A stretch of DNA of 64,000 bases from Tremella fuciformis (GCA_032768795.1 CP136490.1:6076001-6140000), one strand, 5' to 3'. Positions 1 to 11,151 are shown, numbered from the stretch's first letter. Numbers and translations: made by a program. Notes: generated by a model from the sequence alone, not told the origin.

Positions 1-457
1 GGACGGCACCCGCATCGCTCTCCTCAGCCGTGCCCAGCTGTTGCGAGATTTGCGCTGCGTTGCGTTTGGCCTCCAGCTCCTTCCTGTATGCAGTTTTCCT
101 TCTCGCCGAACCTTCCGCCCAAGTCGTCCAGTCCAGCTTCAAGAGCCCATTGCCACCGGGGCCCGAGTCTGTGCTTGGACAAACGACTCCCTCCCAGATT
201 GCCTTTTCCACAGCTGCCAATTTCGCTCCTTCCCAGAGTTGCCGTCGTTCGGTGCTTTTACGACCAGGAAGGCCATCGTCTGGCGCTTCCTGCTGTGACA
301 GCCACTGATGCAGCAGAGCTCGCAAGTGATCCACGTAGGAAGGGGGAAGACCGAGCCGATTCTTCCTGGGTGGCAAAGGAGGCGACTTGGAGCGCGGCGG
401 GAAAGGCGGGATAGGCAGCTCCTTGTCGGATGTAGGCTGATCCTCTGACACCGACAT
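1..457 (-). CDS. 5'-partial gene of unknown function, runs off the left edge
   Basis: Reading the minus strand from an ATG at 457-455, the frame stays open to base 1 (about 152 codons), so the rest of the gene lies outside the window. The N-terminus is proline-rich, with a PPLPPRK stretch near residue 25 that resembles an SH3-binding motif. A Trp/Glu/Lys-rich region follows, ending in a probable helical segment. An in-frame stop lies just upstream of this ATG, which supports it as the start, but an upstream exon (for example the open minus-strand stretch 837-511) cannot be excluded. The gene is divergent from the complex I gene at 919. I do not recognise the family. Confidence 0.5.
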   Translation of the reverse strand, partial: MSVSEDQPTSDKELPIPPFPPRSKSPPLPPRKNRLGLPPSYVDHLRALLHQWLSQQEAPDDGLPGRKSTERRQLWEGAKLAAVEKAIWEGVVCPSTDSGPGGNGLLKLDWTTWAEGSARRKTAYRKELEAKRNAAQISQQLGTAEESDAGAV

Positions 458-918
458 AACCGCGTCTCAGCTGTACTGCTTCGCGTTGCTCCGCTCGTTC
501 TGGCCCTTCATCATAAAGGGGACGATGGTGGGACCATCATTGTCGCGCCAACAGTATCGATCTCCTTGCCTCGTGTTGCAGCCGTGACGGATGCAGAGAT
601 GGAGGATACTGGTCCTTTCTCGGCTACTGTCGCGCCTCCTCGCAGCAAGTCCTCCGCGTTGTATACGTGAGTTTGCGAAACAGCTCTACCAACCATGGCA
701 ATCACGCTCCCCATTCTGTCCCGGCCATCTACCACCCGAAACGTGGACTCGGATCCGAACCCGGCTGCTGTCACTCCTCCTATCACGCCTAAAAATCGCT
801 CTCCAGGCCTCATTAGGCGCCCGTTAAGAGGGCCCATTTGCCCTCCTCCGGTTGGTCAAGCTCCAGGTTGTCAAGCTTCAATCTCTCCTACAGCCTCTTC
901 ACATCCGTGTAACGCACA
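458..918. other. divergent intergenic region
   Basis: This holds the probable shared promoter of the minus-strand gene starting at 457 and the complex I gene starting at 919. A minus-strand open frame at 511-837 shows no recognisable protein features. It could be an upstream exon of the partial gene, but I cannot join it convincingly. Confidence 0.4.
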
Positions 919-1647
919 ATGAGGGTCTCGAGAGCATTGTGGAATGCGGCAGAGGCTGCCGGAAAGCCCAAGCCGATGAGTGCCGACCACACCCTGTATC
1001 ATGTGCAGCCCAAAGGCTTCTGGAAGAAGTTCCGGGACGCTGTAGTTGGCGAGTCATTCGTCGCCCCAGATACGGCAGCGCTGATGCAGCAGTCAACCCA
1101 GAGATATCTTCAGGTCTGCCAATTCCCGAGCTCCACCGATACCCTCAGCCAGGATCCAGGCCCGAAAGATACGCGACGCCGGCGACGAAGGCTTCGGACC
1201 CCGCTTTCAACCCTGTTCGTAGTCCACTTTCAAAACTGGTGAACTGCTGACGGGGGACAGTATTGGAAGCGGGACTCTCGTCGGTCGTACCCTCAGACGT
1301 CCGTCATCACCCAGTCTCACCTCACAACACTTCTTCTGGCGTCCGAGACCGTCAAATCCCTCCCTTCCCCCGAAACGAAAGCCGCTCCTACACCGGAGAA
1401 CTCCTCTGCTATCGCGCCGGGAGTAGAACAGCCTGCGACCGCTGTGGCAGCATCTTCTTTGCCCAGTCTCGCCTCGGTGCTAGAGAAGCTCCCGAACGCC
1501 TACGTCGGTGCAGGGATCCAGACTGGCGTTGGTGCCGGTCTGCCTCCTGCCCCACCAATGAAAACCGGAGGAAAATGGCAACCCAGGGCCGGCGATGCTA
1601 TCCCGCACGACCCCAACGCGTACTTCCCGATGATAGGCTATGTCTAG
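919..1647 (+). CDS. NADH:ubiquinone oxidoreductase (complex I) 21 kDa subunit, fungal type
   Basis: Accessory subunit of mitochondrial complex I, placed by resemblance to the fungal 21 kDa subunit. The spliced protein contains the strongly conserved VVVNPEISSGLPIP block, then SRPERYATPATKASDP, NPYWKRD and a C-terminal DPNAYFPMIGYV. Three exons: 919-1048, 1093-1214 and 1261-1647. Intron 2 (1215-1260) is GT-AG with a CTGAC branch. Intron 1 (1049-1092) only restores the conserved DAVVVNPEISS reading if a GC donor (gcgagt) is used; no GT in the right phase exists nearby. The start at 919 gives a basic N-terminus (MRVSRALWNAAEAAGK). The family call rests on remembered conserved blocks, not on a search. 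Confidence 0.82.
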
Positions 1648-1843
1648 GAGCTTGCGCACATATGCATGGTCTCCGTGCTCGAAACATCAAGGCATGATAT
1701 CCATTCGAAGACATGCCAGACTCGCCGATGCCGCTTGGAGTCCAGCGTGCCAGAAGACTACCAGACAAACCATGAAAACCAGATTTGTGACAGACAAGGC
1801 GAAATGCAGACGCCTGCGCTGATTCCGGCACGAATACCGAACC

Positions 1844-2928
1844 TTAGACAGGCTGATGGACCTGTGCAACGCTTGATTGGGCCTCACCCAGCTTCGAGAG
1901 CACGTAATCATTCAGCTGAGCCGCAGCTCTCGCTTGATCGGCGCTTGTAGCCCCTGGCCAGGAATCCAGGTCACCCTTCCAACGTACAAGATTACCGAGG
2001 GTATTGATGATGGCTGCATTGATACGCTGGACGCGCAATTTATCGTGCCTCCCGTCTGGCAGGAAACTTACGACATAAGTTGGCGGCCCATCTTGCTCCG
2101 ACCAGAAACCGTACTCGTAATCTGTAAGAGCATGTTCAAGCAGGCTCTGTATAGCAAGCTTGCGTCTTGATTTCATTCGTTGCGAAATGCTGACCTCGCC
2201 AGCGGCAGTAACGGAGGTATTGACAGGTCGCTTGTGTATATCTGACTTCGGGCATTTAAGTCCCTCTCACCCCGCCAGAATCGGTTCGTTATGGACAGAT
2301 TGACCGAAAGACCACTGGTCTGCAAGGACGTCCCATCAGCATTGTCTTCTGTTTGCTGAGTCTTGATGGACAGGTCTGGTAAGCCCATCTCCCTTGTCCA
2401 CATTCCCATAGCGGCTGTCAGTACTTTCGCTGCCTTTCCGATCGAAGCGCTCCACAAAGACTGACGCTGATACACGCTACGCGATAGTCTCAGCCTTGGC
2501 GTACCCTCCTGAGCAGACCCGAGGTTCCGTGTCGAACGAGCGATTCCTTCGATGTGTTTCTTGAGCCTGGGATATAGCTGAGCTGTATATTGGCTCAATA
2601 TCCCCGCCGGGTCGACCAAGACGAAGCGGGCATCGAATATTGCTTCAAGCTCATCGGCCCCTTTTGACGATTCTGCGTGCCACTGGAGGGTCAGATCTTG
2701 TTCGATTGTAGACGGTGCTTGGTAGGTGGTTTCGGCAAGATGATGCTCGGCCTCCAGCCGAGGGACGTTTGAGTTGGGTTGCCCGAACAACGCAGGGTCT
2801 AGGGCATACTGAGTAGAATACGCGGGCTGCTCGTATTTGAGCGACACGGAGGGCTCATCGGCGACTGCTGTCGGAGGAGGATATGCATCCTCGTCAATGT
2901 AGAGATCTTCCTGGGCGTAATATGACAT
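1844..2928 (-). CDS. unrecognised protein, tandem family A copy 1
   Basis: A long first exon (2928 to about 2173, beginning MSYYAQEDLYIDEDAY) is followed by a second open segment (2176-1844) in another frame. The downstream neighbour at 3473-4300 is clearly a paralog. Both share ITNRFWR, a DYEYxxW motif, PPTYxVxSLxxGR and GDxDxWPG in the same order, and an upstream block containing a D-P-x-x-x-L core. The join between the two segments is unresolved: a frame change falls near 2170-2190, where a stop interrupts the long frame and possible GT/AG pairs give only a very short intron. It could therefore be a small intron or a frameshift. No signal peptide or membrane segment is evident. Function unknown. 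Confidence 0.55.
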
Positions 2929-3472
2929 GTTCTGCAGATGGCGGACTTCTAGATGATGTGTTGTGAATCAACAGAGATGCTCGAGCGCGATCGAGGGAAC
3001 ATCATGGAAGCTCTGTCGATAGCGAGAAGTCAAACATTCATTGAAAGGTCTCAGCACAAGTCAGCCCAGGTGAAAGGATTGTCTGATTTGCATCGACGCA
3101 CACCTCCTTCGCAGCGTGTCCCTTGTCACTGAAACACATGCATTATCGCTTGCTTCTGCTCGGAAGTGTTTCGACCCGTTCAAAGGGTCGAAGCTACCCA
3201 ACATATCCTTGAGGAGGGTTGCATGACACGGGCGATTAATGAAGATACAGGGTTCAGGTCGGCTCCTGACCTGCTGAGCACCTGCGTCGTCGTAGAAGAG
3301 GCTTTCAGCTCTGACAGCAGTCGGGAGTGCCATGCATCTGAACAATTCCCGTTGGTGAGCGAGCTATCGAAGAAGAACTCCGCCTCATTTCGACTCAAGT
3401 AGGGGTGGACCTTACCTGCTCTGACCTTGTCGTGTCTGGGTCGGCATGGGGTCGGGGAAGGGGGTTGAGGGA

Positions 3473-4300
3473 CTATGCTGTACCGGGCCAACGGTCCCAG
3501 TCCCCGGACCAAGGTGGGACTCTGCCGTATAACCGAAGCAACTCAAAGCTCACCGCCTCTCGGCGCTGTTGGGCGGTCAATCTTCTCCCGCCTTTCAGTG
3601 ACGCAACTCGGTAGGTGGGAGGCTCCTCGGTATCGCACCAATGAGCGTATTCATAGTCGCCATCGAGCTCTTCGAAAGATCCGTCTGAGACGACGAGCTC
3701 GGGGAACGGGCGGTGGAATTGGTCGCGTCGGTCTGTATGGGTCAGCATCTGCTGTTCACAGCCAGCGCCACCGAATCGTTCATAGAAGGTGTATTCGTTG
3801 AGGTGAAGAGCGCGCCAGAAGCGGTTCGTGATACAGAGCCTCAGCGTTGTTAAGCAACTGAGATTAGGAGCGAAACTCGGCCAGTCGCTGATTTCTGTGC
3901 AATCTACTGACTTGATGCCAGCGTTGTACGCTTCAAGTCCAGTAGGTAAGCTCACAGCGACCCTTGTAGTCAGCCCCTGAACAGTCTTGCGCCACCACCC
4001 ATCAAGCTGTTCTGGCAGGAATCGATATCGTGTCATCGAGTTATCCTCGAGTGCAGCACCGTGCCATCGTGCGGAACAGGCCATGCTTTCCACATATCGT
4101 TTCATCAGCGACTCTGTTTCTTGCTTCAAACGCGCGAGCACATTTTGCGGGTCGAGCACGCTTAGTTGAGCTTCAAAGGTCATCTCGGGCCAACGGGCCC
4201 TGTCGATGACGGTCCGCGCGGACCACAACACTGTGATCAGATTACATGCTCTGTCTGCTTGAGCGGACGCATGCGAGTCAGAGTCGAAAACAATAGACAT
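3473..4300 (-). CDS. unrecognised protein, tandem family A copy 2
   Basis: A single 275-codon minus-strand frame starting MSIVFDSDSHASAQAD. It shares its core with the gene at 1844-2928: ITNRFWR near residue 165, DYEYAHW, PPTYRVASLKGGRR and GDWDRWPG near the C-terminus, where it stops shortly after. Copy 1 continues beyond the WPG motif, so copy 2 is shorter at the C-terminus. Trp- and Arg-rich, with no recognisable domain. The pogo-like transposon lies about 245 bp upstream of this start. The same-strand arrangement with copy 1 points to a tandem duplication. Function unknown. Confidence 0.55.
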   Translation of the reverse strand: MSIVFDSDSHASAQADRACNLITVLWSARTVIDRARWPEMTFEAQLSVLDPQNVLARLKQETESLMKRYVESMACSARWHGAALEDNSMTRYRFLPEQLDGWWRKTVQGLTTRVAVSLPTGLEAYNAGIKSVDCTEISDWPSFAPNLSCLTTLRLCITNRFWRALHLNEYTFYERFGGAGCEQQMLTHTDRRDQFHRPFPELVVSDGSFEELDGDYEYAHWCDTEEPPTYRVASLKGGRRLTAQQRREAVSFELLRLYGRVPPWSGDWDRWPGTA

Positions 4301-4545
4301 GTGTATGGATGTTGCCAGATTGGCAATGGGCTCTTCGGCTTCAGAAGCCGGGCGAAGGGATACTCTGATGCGCCGAACTGGCTGTTTAAGAAGTGTACAG
4401 TATAGAAATAGTTGCGAGATGTGAGGAGTGTCTTTTGAAACATGACCTGGAGTTATACGGCCCCCCCTTTTTGGCTGCTCCTCCCTGTTTCACTATTCAC
4501 TGAACGCTAGACCGACAGGTGAGCCATGTATCTTTCGCTTCTCTA

Positions 4546-4586
4546 ACGTCAACCACCCCCTTTATGGACACCCCCCCTTTATGGAC
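4546..4586 (+). repeat. left terminal inverted repeat of the pogo-like element
   Basis: 41 bp, exactly the reverse complement of 6384-6424. It contains a tandem direct repeat: CCCCCTTTATGGACA occurs twice in head-to-tail copies. In related elements such subterminal repeats are transposase binding sites; that role here is inferred. Confidence 0.93.
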
Positions 4587-4653
4587 GACACGTAAACATC
4601 CCGTCATCATTTCGCGTTGTTGACATCTACCTTTTCGCGCTCGCCTCACGATC

Positions 4654-6321
4654 ATGCAGACCGACTCGGATACGGCCCGCCAGGCAGCCGTCGATGCTTA
4701 CAAGGCAGGGCTTGCTGATTATACCAAGAACTCCCCAAGTTTACGCGATTTGGCAGCTCAAACCGGCGTCCCAAGATCCACCATCCACAACCGCATGAAA
4801 TCGGGCGCACAGGATCACAAGACGGCTGCAGCTCACCTTCAAGCCATGACGCCGGCTGAAGAGACGTCTCTTGTGGACTACATCCGCCGCATGTCGCTCA
4901 TTGGCCACCCCCCACCCCATGAAGAGATCCGCGACGTCGCCAATTACCTCCGTCGTTCTCGGTTGTCAACAACGCCTGTAGAGATCACGCCGACATCGTC
5001 TCTGTTGTCCTCAGTTCCTCTGCTCGGCAAAAACTGGATCGCCAAGTTCCGCCTGCGTCACCCCGACGTTGTCTCTACGTGGACACGCGCTCTCGACACC
5101 GCCAGGATCGACGGCGAGGCCCCAGAGAAGCTGGTGGCCTGGTTCGCAGAGCTGCGCGACCTATACGATCGTCACCATTATGAGGCGGGCAACATCTACA
5201 ATATGGACGAGACGGGCTTCGCGATCGGGGCCACGCAGTCAACTCGCGTCCTCACGGTCATTGGGAATGGCCGCAGGGGAGCTAAGGCCACCAAAGCCGA
5301 TCTCCGTGGCGAGTGGACGACATCCATTGAGTGCGTGTCAGCGGACGGTAACGCCCTGCCGCCCCTCGTCATTCTCAAGGGGAAGGCTGGATTCAATAAA
5401 GCGTGGTTGCCTGTGACGCACAGCGAGCTGGCGGATCGTTGGACATGGGCTGCGAGCAACACAGGCTGGAGCAGCGATTACATGGGTCTCAAATGGCTCC
5501 GCGACGTCTTCATCCCGTCGACAACGCCTACTCTGACGGCCAGACCGACCGCACAGCGTCCCCGTCGACTGCTCATAGTCGATGGCCACGGCAGCCACGT
5601 GCGATCCACGTTCATCGGCCTCTGCATCGAGAACGACATTGATCTCATGATCTTACCTGCGCACACGTCTCATAAGACGCAGCCCCTTGACGTCGGCGTC
5701 TTTCGGGCGTTGAAAGGCGCAATGACGCGTGAGACCGACCGCATCACGACATACCAGAAGGGGATGATCCACAAGGCGGTCTACACGTCTCTGCTCATTG
5801 CCGCTCGCTCGCAGGCCATGACACCCGACAACATCAAGTCTGGGTTCCGCAAGACCGGTATTTGGCCGCTGCGACCGTCAGTCGTCATTGGCGACATCGA
5901 GCCACCCGCCACGCCTGCTCAGGCGATGTCAGAGGCCGCCCGCACCCCTCTAGGATCGCTCATGACAGAGAACCGAGAGTTTATACGCGATCACGCCGAT
6001 AGCCTCCGAACACCGGCTAAGAGGCACTTTACCTCTCTGTCAGACCGCCTTGAGGCCGCATACGCCAAAATCGCGTTGTTGGAGCGAGAGATTGCAGCCA
6101 GGGAAGAGCTGGACCGAGTCAAGAGGCCCCGCAAGGGAATGACCGTTGCCAATGTTGGACAACATCACTTCAGCACGCCCCAGGTCTTGCAGCAGGCAAT
6201 TCAGCTTGAGTCCGAAGGAGCAGCCAATAGGGCCCGCCAGGCAGCCTCCCAGCCTTCAAATACCATCCAGGACGGTCCAGAGAGGTCTCCTACACCCACC
6301 CCTGTCCCCATGAGGCTGTAG
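4654..6321 (+). CDS. pogo-like transposase, DDE superfamily
   Basis: A 555-residue intronless transposase. The N-terminus has a psq/pogo-type helix-turn-helix (SLRDLAAQTGVPRSTIHNRM, about residues 25-47). A second, CENP-B-type DNA-binding region follows (KNWIAKFRLRHPDVV, about 127-142). The catalytic core carries three acidic positions in the usual contexts: IYNMDETGF, LLIVDGHGSH and HKTQPLDVGVF, giving a DDD triad as in many pogo/Fot1-type enzymes. The C-terminus is a charged helical region and a Pro/Thr-rich tail. The start at 4654 is the first ATG inside the left repeat. It cuts and pastes its own element between TA dinucleotides (family knowledge). Confidence 0.92.
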   Translation: MQTDSDTARQAAVDAYKAGLADYTKNSPSLRDLAAQTGVPRSTIHNRMKSGAQDHKTAAAHLQAMTPAEETSLVDYIRRMSLIGHPPPHEEIRDVANYLRRSRLSTTPVEITPTSSLLSSVPLLGKNWIAKFRLRHPDVVSTWTRALDTARIDGEAPEKLVAWFAELRDLYDRHHYEAGNIYNMDETGFAIGATQSTRVLTVIGNGRRGAKATKADLRGEWTTSIECVSADGNALPPLVILKGKAGFNKAWLPVTHSELADRWTWAASNTGWSSDYMGLKWLRDVFIPSTTPTLTARPTAQRPRRLLIVDGHGSHVRSTFIGLCIENDIDLMILPAHTSHKTQPLDVGVFRALKGAMTRETDRITTYQKGMIHKAVYTSLLIAARSQAMTPDNIKSGFRKTGIWPLRPSVVIGDIEPPATPAQAMSEAARTPLGSLMTENREFIRDHADSLRTPAKRHFTSLSDRLEAAYAKIALLEREIAAREELDRVKRPRKGMTVANVGQHHFSTPQVLQQAIQLESEGAANRARQAASQPSNTIQDGPERSPTPTPVPMRL

Positions 6322-6383
6322 ATGGTGCTCTGCATGCATGAAAGCGTTTCTCAGGCTGTATAAGGTTGTTCGGGATGAAGGGT

Positions 6384-6424
6384 GTCCATAAAGGGGGGGT
6401 GTCCATAAAGGGGGTGGTTGACGT
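6384..6424 (-). repeat. right terminal inverted repeat of the pogo-like element
   Basis: Perfect 41-bp inverted copy of 4546-4586 with the same internal doublet, followed directly by the TA target duplication at 6425-6426. Confidence 0.93.
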
Positions 6425-6426
6425 TA

Positions 6427-7361
6427 CCCGCTCTCAGCGAGTCTTGTGCGGGATCAACCTATACATCGGGCTATCACGCGCCCACATGTCTCGACCGCGG
6501 TCCTGTCAAGCTTATGTCACGCTGTCTGTCCGATTGTTGCCGCAGACTTACACGAGTCAAAAACGCGCCAACCATTGCCTTGCCGGCACCGCGTTCCATC
6601 CCGTGGCGCGTTCAGGATGACGCAGACCGATAACGACCTCTGTCTCTTTCTCATGTTGACCCCGGGTTTCACACGCCCTTGCCCCTGTTTTGGAAGGTTT
6701 GGCGGCAAAAAGGGCGGAAAACGATCTCCCAGCTCCCAGCTTGTGTCTCACTCGTACAGCTTGTAACGGCCCAAGACTGACCATGACCATCGGGCTGTAC
6801 GACGACAACGCGAGTCAAGCTTGTTCTTGGAAGGTTGCCGCCTGACCAGCCTCGAGACAGAGACGCGCTGCGCTCGCCGCGACCGCTCAGTCGATCACAA
6901 CAATCGACAACGCGGAAACAGCGCGCCTTTCTCATCCTTCCTCTGCTGCTTCTTGCGACCAAAGGTCTCCTTCCGAGAACAGCTTCGACGATCCGAGTCT
7001 TCTCGCGCCACTCAGTATCAGACGCATTGTCAACAAGGCCTTGAACTGTCAACAACGATCAATACGCCAGTCTCGTTGCGGCCCCAGCTGATCTACAAAA
7101 CTGTCAGGATCGGGGAGGGAGCTGTTGTGATGTCGCTTCTGGACAGGTCAAGCGGACACATTGCAAGAAGGCGATCCTGATAAGATCAACACTACGAATT
7201 GGGTAAGTCTGCTCAGTCTCGTCTACCGACTCCGGTGTTGTCGCCGAAAGATCTCTGCCCGAATGAGCCCAGCATCTACACTCGCCACCATGTTTGAATA
7301 CGTTCGACAATTTGTTGATCGTAACGAGTCTCAAGTTTTGCATTGATTCGCAGGCCACAAG
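6427..7361 (+). promoter_or_regulatory. upstream region and probable 5'UTR intron of the coiled-coil gene
   Basis: No convincing coding sequence. A good donor (ggtaagtctg, intron from 7200) and a tcgcag acceptor ending at 7352, just before the ATG at 7362, suggest a spliced 5' leader. The small open frames here lack protein-like composition. Confidence 0.35.
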
Positions 7362-10300
7362 ATGATGTCGACACCGACTGCAATCGCGCGACGACCTCGC
7401 CCGCCTAGCACGCGGGCGCGATCAAAGCTGTCGTCGTCTACGGTCATAGACGACCCGCCGTCCATGCCAGGATCATTCGACCCATCGCCTGGATCCTCCA
7501 GTTCTAGTCAGGTGCCCCTGTCCTCGTCCATGTCCGCCTCATCTATGCCATCTTCCTCATCGAACACTTCCTTTATGGATACGCCTCTCTCCGCTTATCC
7601 TCGCCATCGTAAGCATATCAATCGGGCAGCACTCCCCAGGATTAGCGCCAGTCCAGATATCGGCAATGTCAGCCTGGACTTGGATGTGGATGCTTCGCTC
7701 TTTCCCGATCGGTCGCAAGGTATGACCAGACGGCCTATGGTGGCTCGAGCATCGTCCCTCCGCAGTTCGGTAGGCAGTGAAGCGGAACCGTCGCCTCCGC
7801 CACCTTATGGTCGTGAGTTGCCCGCGAGTACGAGCTCGTCGGCCGAGAAACGTCAGACAACGATGCAGGGGAGAGCTGCCTCCGAGCATGGCACAGAGCG
7901 CAGTCGAGCGCGACGGGCGGTAGACGCAGCTCGCGCTCTGGGCTTGGACCTCGACTTTGGACCTCTTGCTAGCGATCCCGTGACACCCTCTAGCGAGTTG
8001 GACCTCAGCGAGCTGGAGATGAGGGCGAAGTATCGCGAGGCGAGACGCCAGCTTCAACAGCGGGAGCTAGGTAAGTGATCGGCCATTGGAATTGCGCAGC
8101 TGACCTTCTAGAACTGCAGATGGCCGCCCAAGTGGCTGATCAAATGCTTCGTCGTCACGAAGAGTTTGTCAGCAGGCTCCCTTCACAACTATCTAGCAGT
8201 ACTCCTGGCGTGGACGAGCTGCTGGCGATCCACCGGCAGCAAACAGTCATGTCTCGTTCGCCAAGCTTTCGAGGATCTCCCGTCGCCATGCAGGAGTCAG
8301 CCTCATTGCATGGCATGCCTTCGGCGCAGCAGGTCATGAACTCATCACGTATGTCGACTACGCCCACTCGACCCCCAATGATGCGACCGCAGAAGCCGCA
8401 GCTGTCTGGTGCGCGGGTATCTGACTCGCTAGTATCTTCCCCGGCAGTTCGCGCAGATTATGCTGTCTTGCATCTACAGGAACACGATGAGCGGGTCTCA
8501 GCTCTAGAGCATGCTCTCGCCGAAGCCAAAGAGGGCGAGGAAGCTCAACGCAAACTTGCAGCCCGCATACGCAAGGATTTCGACAAACTCCAGAGGGAAT
8601 ATGACCGTACCGAGGCTATGATGGTGCGGGCACAGGACCATCAGCCATTGAACATCGGAACGCCACGTGAGAGGACATTTTCCGAGCCGCAGCCGAGAGC
8701 ACTCTGGCGACGGCGAGATGCGACAGTCGACAAGGACATTCGGTCCAGCTATGCAAGGGCACGCGACGCTGAGGAGGAAGAAGTGGAGCGTCAAGTTGAT
8801 CAGTTTGGTTGGGGTAGCATTCCCGCCGGCAGCGATCCCAATTATGGTGTAGATACCGTTGGGGAAACATCCCGTCACTCGCGCATATCAGAAGGTATGG
8901 AAGATCTTGGGGAGGTGGTCGAGCGTCTGAGCAGGATGACGGTAGCGTCACTTCGAGCATCTCGAGAGGCATCAGCCGCAGCGGCAGCGGCTGAAAGTCT
9001 TTCTGATACCAATACGGCGCCACATCAAGACGGGGATCCTTCTAGCCCTGGCTCGGTCAATGCGGCGACGCTGCATCAAGCGCAATCAGTGACGAAGCAA
9101 GAGGCGCGACATCTTACTCTGCCGACCGATGCCCTTGACAATCGCAAAGTCCGCAAGAAGATCTCGCAGTCAACCTTCCTCGAACCGACGCCGAAGCGCG
9201 ATTCCGAAATTCGGCCTCTGCTCGAACCGACCTCGCCTTTAGCCCCACGAGTCACCATTCAAGCGCCAAATTCACCGAGTAACTCTTCCGTGGGTCACTC
9301 CTCGGACGTCTCCAAAGCAGCTTTCGGTGTACGTCGCCGCACGCCATCGCCATATCCATCACCTCAAGCATCTCTGGCCTCGACGCCCGCGTCATCCGGC
9401 TTCTTCGATCCTACTGCTTCTCCCGTATCCCGCCATGCGCTCTCAGGCCTCACCGCACGAATGGCAAACATGCGGACTCAGACCGCGAGCCTTTCACCGA
9501 CGCCGAGCAGAATCAATGGCCGGACACTAGGATCGGAGCTAGGCAGCGTCATGGTCGATGACTGCTTCAATGAGAGCATCTCGCGATCGGTCTCACATGT
9601 ATCCCAAGGGGATTTGGGCAGCGAATTGTCCTATGACGATGGCTCGATGGTGGACATGCCTCAACCTCTGCCATCCAAGATCTCGGCTGCCTTGTCCGGA
9701 TTGGCGATGGCTCTTGGGTCTACACCAATCTCTGGCCAGACAGACGGTGATATCGATCGCCGTATCGGAGAGCTACTCAACGAGGCTGTTCGTTTGCGAT
9801 CGATTAGATGGGCCGATGAAGACGCTTCGTCCATCGCTGCGTCTCCGACCTCTGCGCGACATGCCGGTGTGCCGCCCGCCAGGAGCGATCTGAAGGCTCT
9901 TGTAGAGACCTGGCGTGCACCACGGGGTGGCGACACGGACGATATTGATGACGAGGTGGATCGACTTGACCTGACTCTGGATGCGCCGAGTGTTGACATC
10001 GACTCCGTGCTGGAGGGCGAAGTCACAATCGCGGGATCTTCGCCGACCAATCTGAGAGTCGCATCTCAGCCGGTTCGCCCGAGTATCGCCCTTGCACATC
10101 GACGCACGGATTCTCTGCAAACCATCCAGACGCTTCGCTACGCTTTGAGCCACTCGCAGTATCGTCAGCAGATGCAGCAGCACGCGATCAATGAACTCCG
10201 CCGTCACCGATCGCGCAGCATCGAGGCCCTTTCGCTCGAAGTGCAAAGCTTGCAGTATGAGACGCAGTCTATCCGCACCAGTATGACGACCATGTCGTCT

Positions 10301-10539
10301 ACGACGTTGGTGCTCGAGCCAGTCACTGTGCCAGGCCGCATCGTCAATGATTTCATCTGTCTGTCCCTGCTGGTCTTGGACTGGATTGAAATAGTGTTGG
10401 TACTGGTGTACCGAGTGATGATGGATTTAAAACACGGAGAGCGGAGAACACTGTGAGTGCATTGTTGTCTGGCCTGTCCGTAACGCTCACGTTCAGCGGG
10501 GAGAAGCTACGCGGATCTAGGAAGAGGTATTATCTGTAG
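7362..10539 (+). CDS. large Ser-rich coiled-coil protein with a C-terminal membrane segment
   Basis: Three exons. Exon 1 (7362-8073) joins exon 2 through a GT-AG intron (gtaagt ... ctgaccttctag) giving the reading QQRELELQMAAQ. The last intron, beginning gtgagt at about 10455, leads to a short C-terminus GEKLRGSRKRYYL ending at the TAG 10537-10539. The protein is about 1,050 residues. It has an Arg/Ser/Pro-rich N-terminus, a coiled coil around the exon 1-2 junction, and a second coiled coil (HDERVSALEHALAEAKEGEE and onward). A long low-complexity Ser/Thr/Pro region and a third helical stretch near residue 960 follow. Close to the end is a hydrophobic segment (ICLSLLVLDWIEIVLVLVY), followed by a basic tail. 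This looks like a tail-anchored scaffold or tether; function unknown. Confidence 0.8.
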
Positions 10540-11151
10540 GAAGCTATCGCATTGCTGCTCATCCTTGTTCCTCGATCGAAGAGAGCGTTTGTCATGATAT
10601 TGTGTCACGATCACTGAATGACTTATGAAATCACGCCACAATAGACGAGCCTTGTCAACATCGTCACCATCATGTTGACGACGAAATTCAGTAATTTTCA
10701 CGATGATGTACCCGTCTTGCATCTGATCTCGCACCGCTCTTAGTTCTGCCTATTCCATATGAGTCGGGCCTTCAAGTATACTGGACCCGGCACACTCGCT
10801 TCGCTACCCTGCCCGGGCGAGTGCGAGGTACAGATCATCCAGCTGATACATATTTCCCCCTCAGAATCCGGATCGGTTTCCTAAAAATTGGAGTCATCAG
10901 TCCTCAAAGACGAAGCATCCTTTCTCTGCTCCGTCAACTGGGGCAGTTGGCGAAGGAAGTGATCTGCTGACATTACGACAAACGATCGTACTAGCACAAG
11001 TCACTCGTCGCTGGAGAGCTTATAGTTCCGTGGGCCAGCTCGACTGCCCGCTATTGACGCAGGTCCCCACCGAGATGCGACTATGCATACAAATCAAGAG
11101 TGGAAAAAAATGGGGAAGAAATGACGGACATAACAGCAAGCAAAAGTCATT
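10540..11151. other. intergenic region, no feature seen
   Basis: Between the convergent coiled-coil gene and family B copy 1. AT-richer than its flanks; I see no coding frame, RNA gene or repeat. Confidence 0.5.

Larger units (their letters stand above)
4546..6424 (+). mobile_element. complete pogo-like (Tc1/mariner superfamily) DNA transposon
   Basis: The element is 1,879 bp, bounded by perfect 41-bp terminal inverted repeats and flanked on both sides by TA (4544-4545 and 6425-6426), the usual target duplication of Tc1/mariner elements. It encodes one uninterrupted 555-residue transposase with the acidic triad in place. Every structural requirement for mobility is visible and there is no internal decay, which suggests recent insertion. 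It sits between family A copy 2 and the coiled-coil gene and disrupts no recognised gene. Confidence 0.93.
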
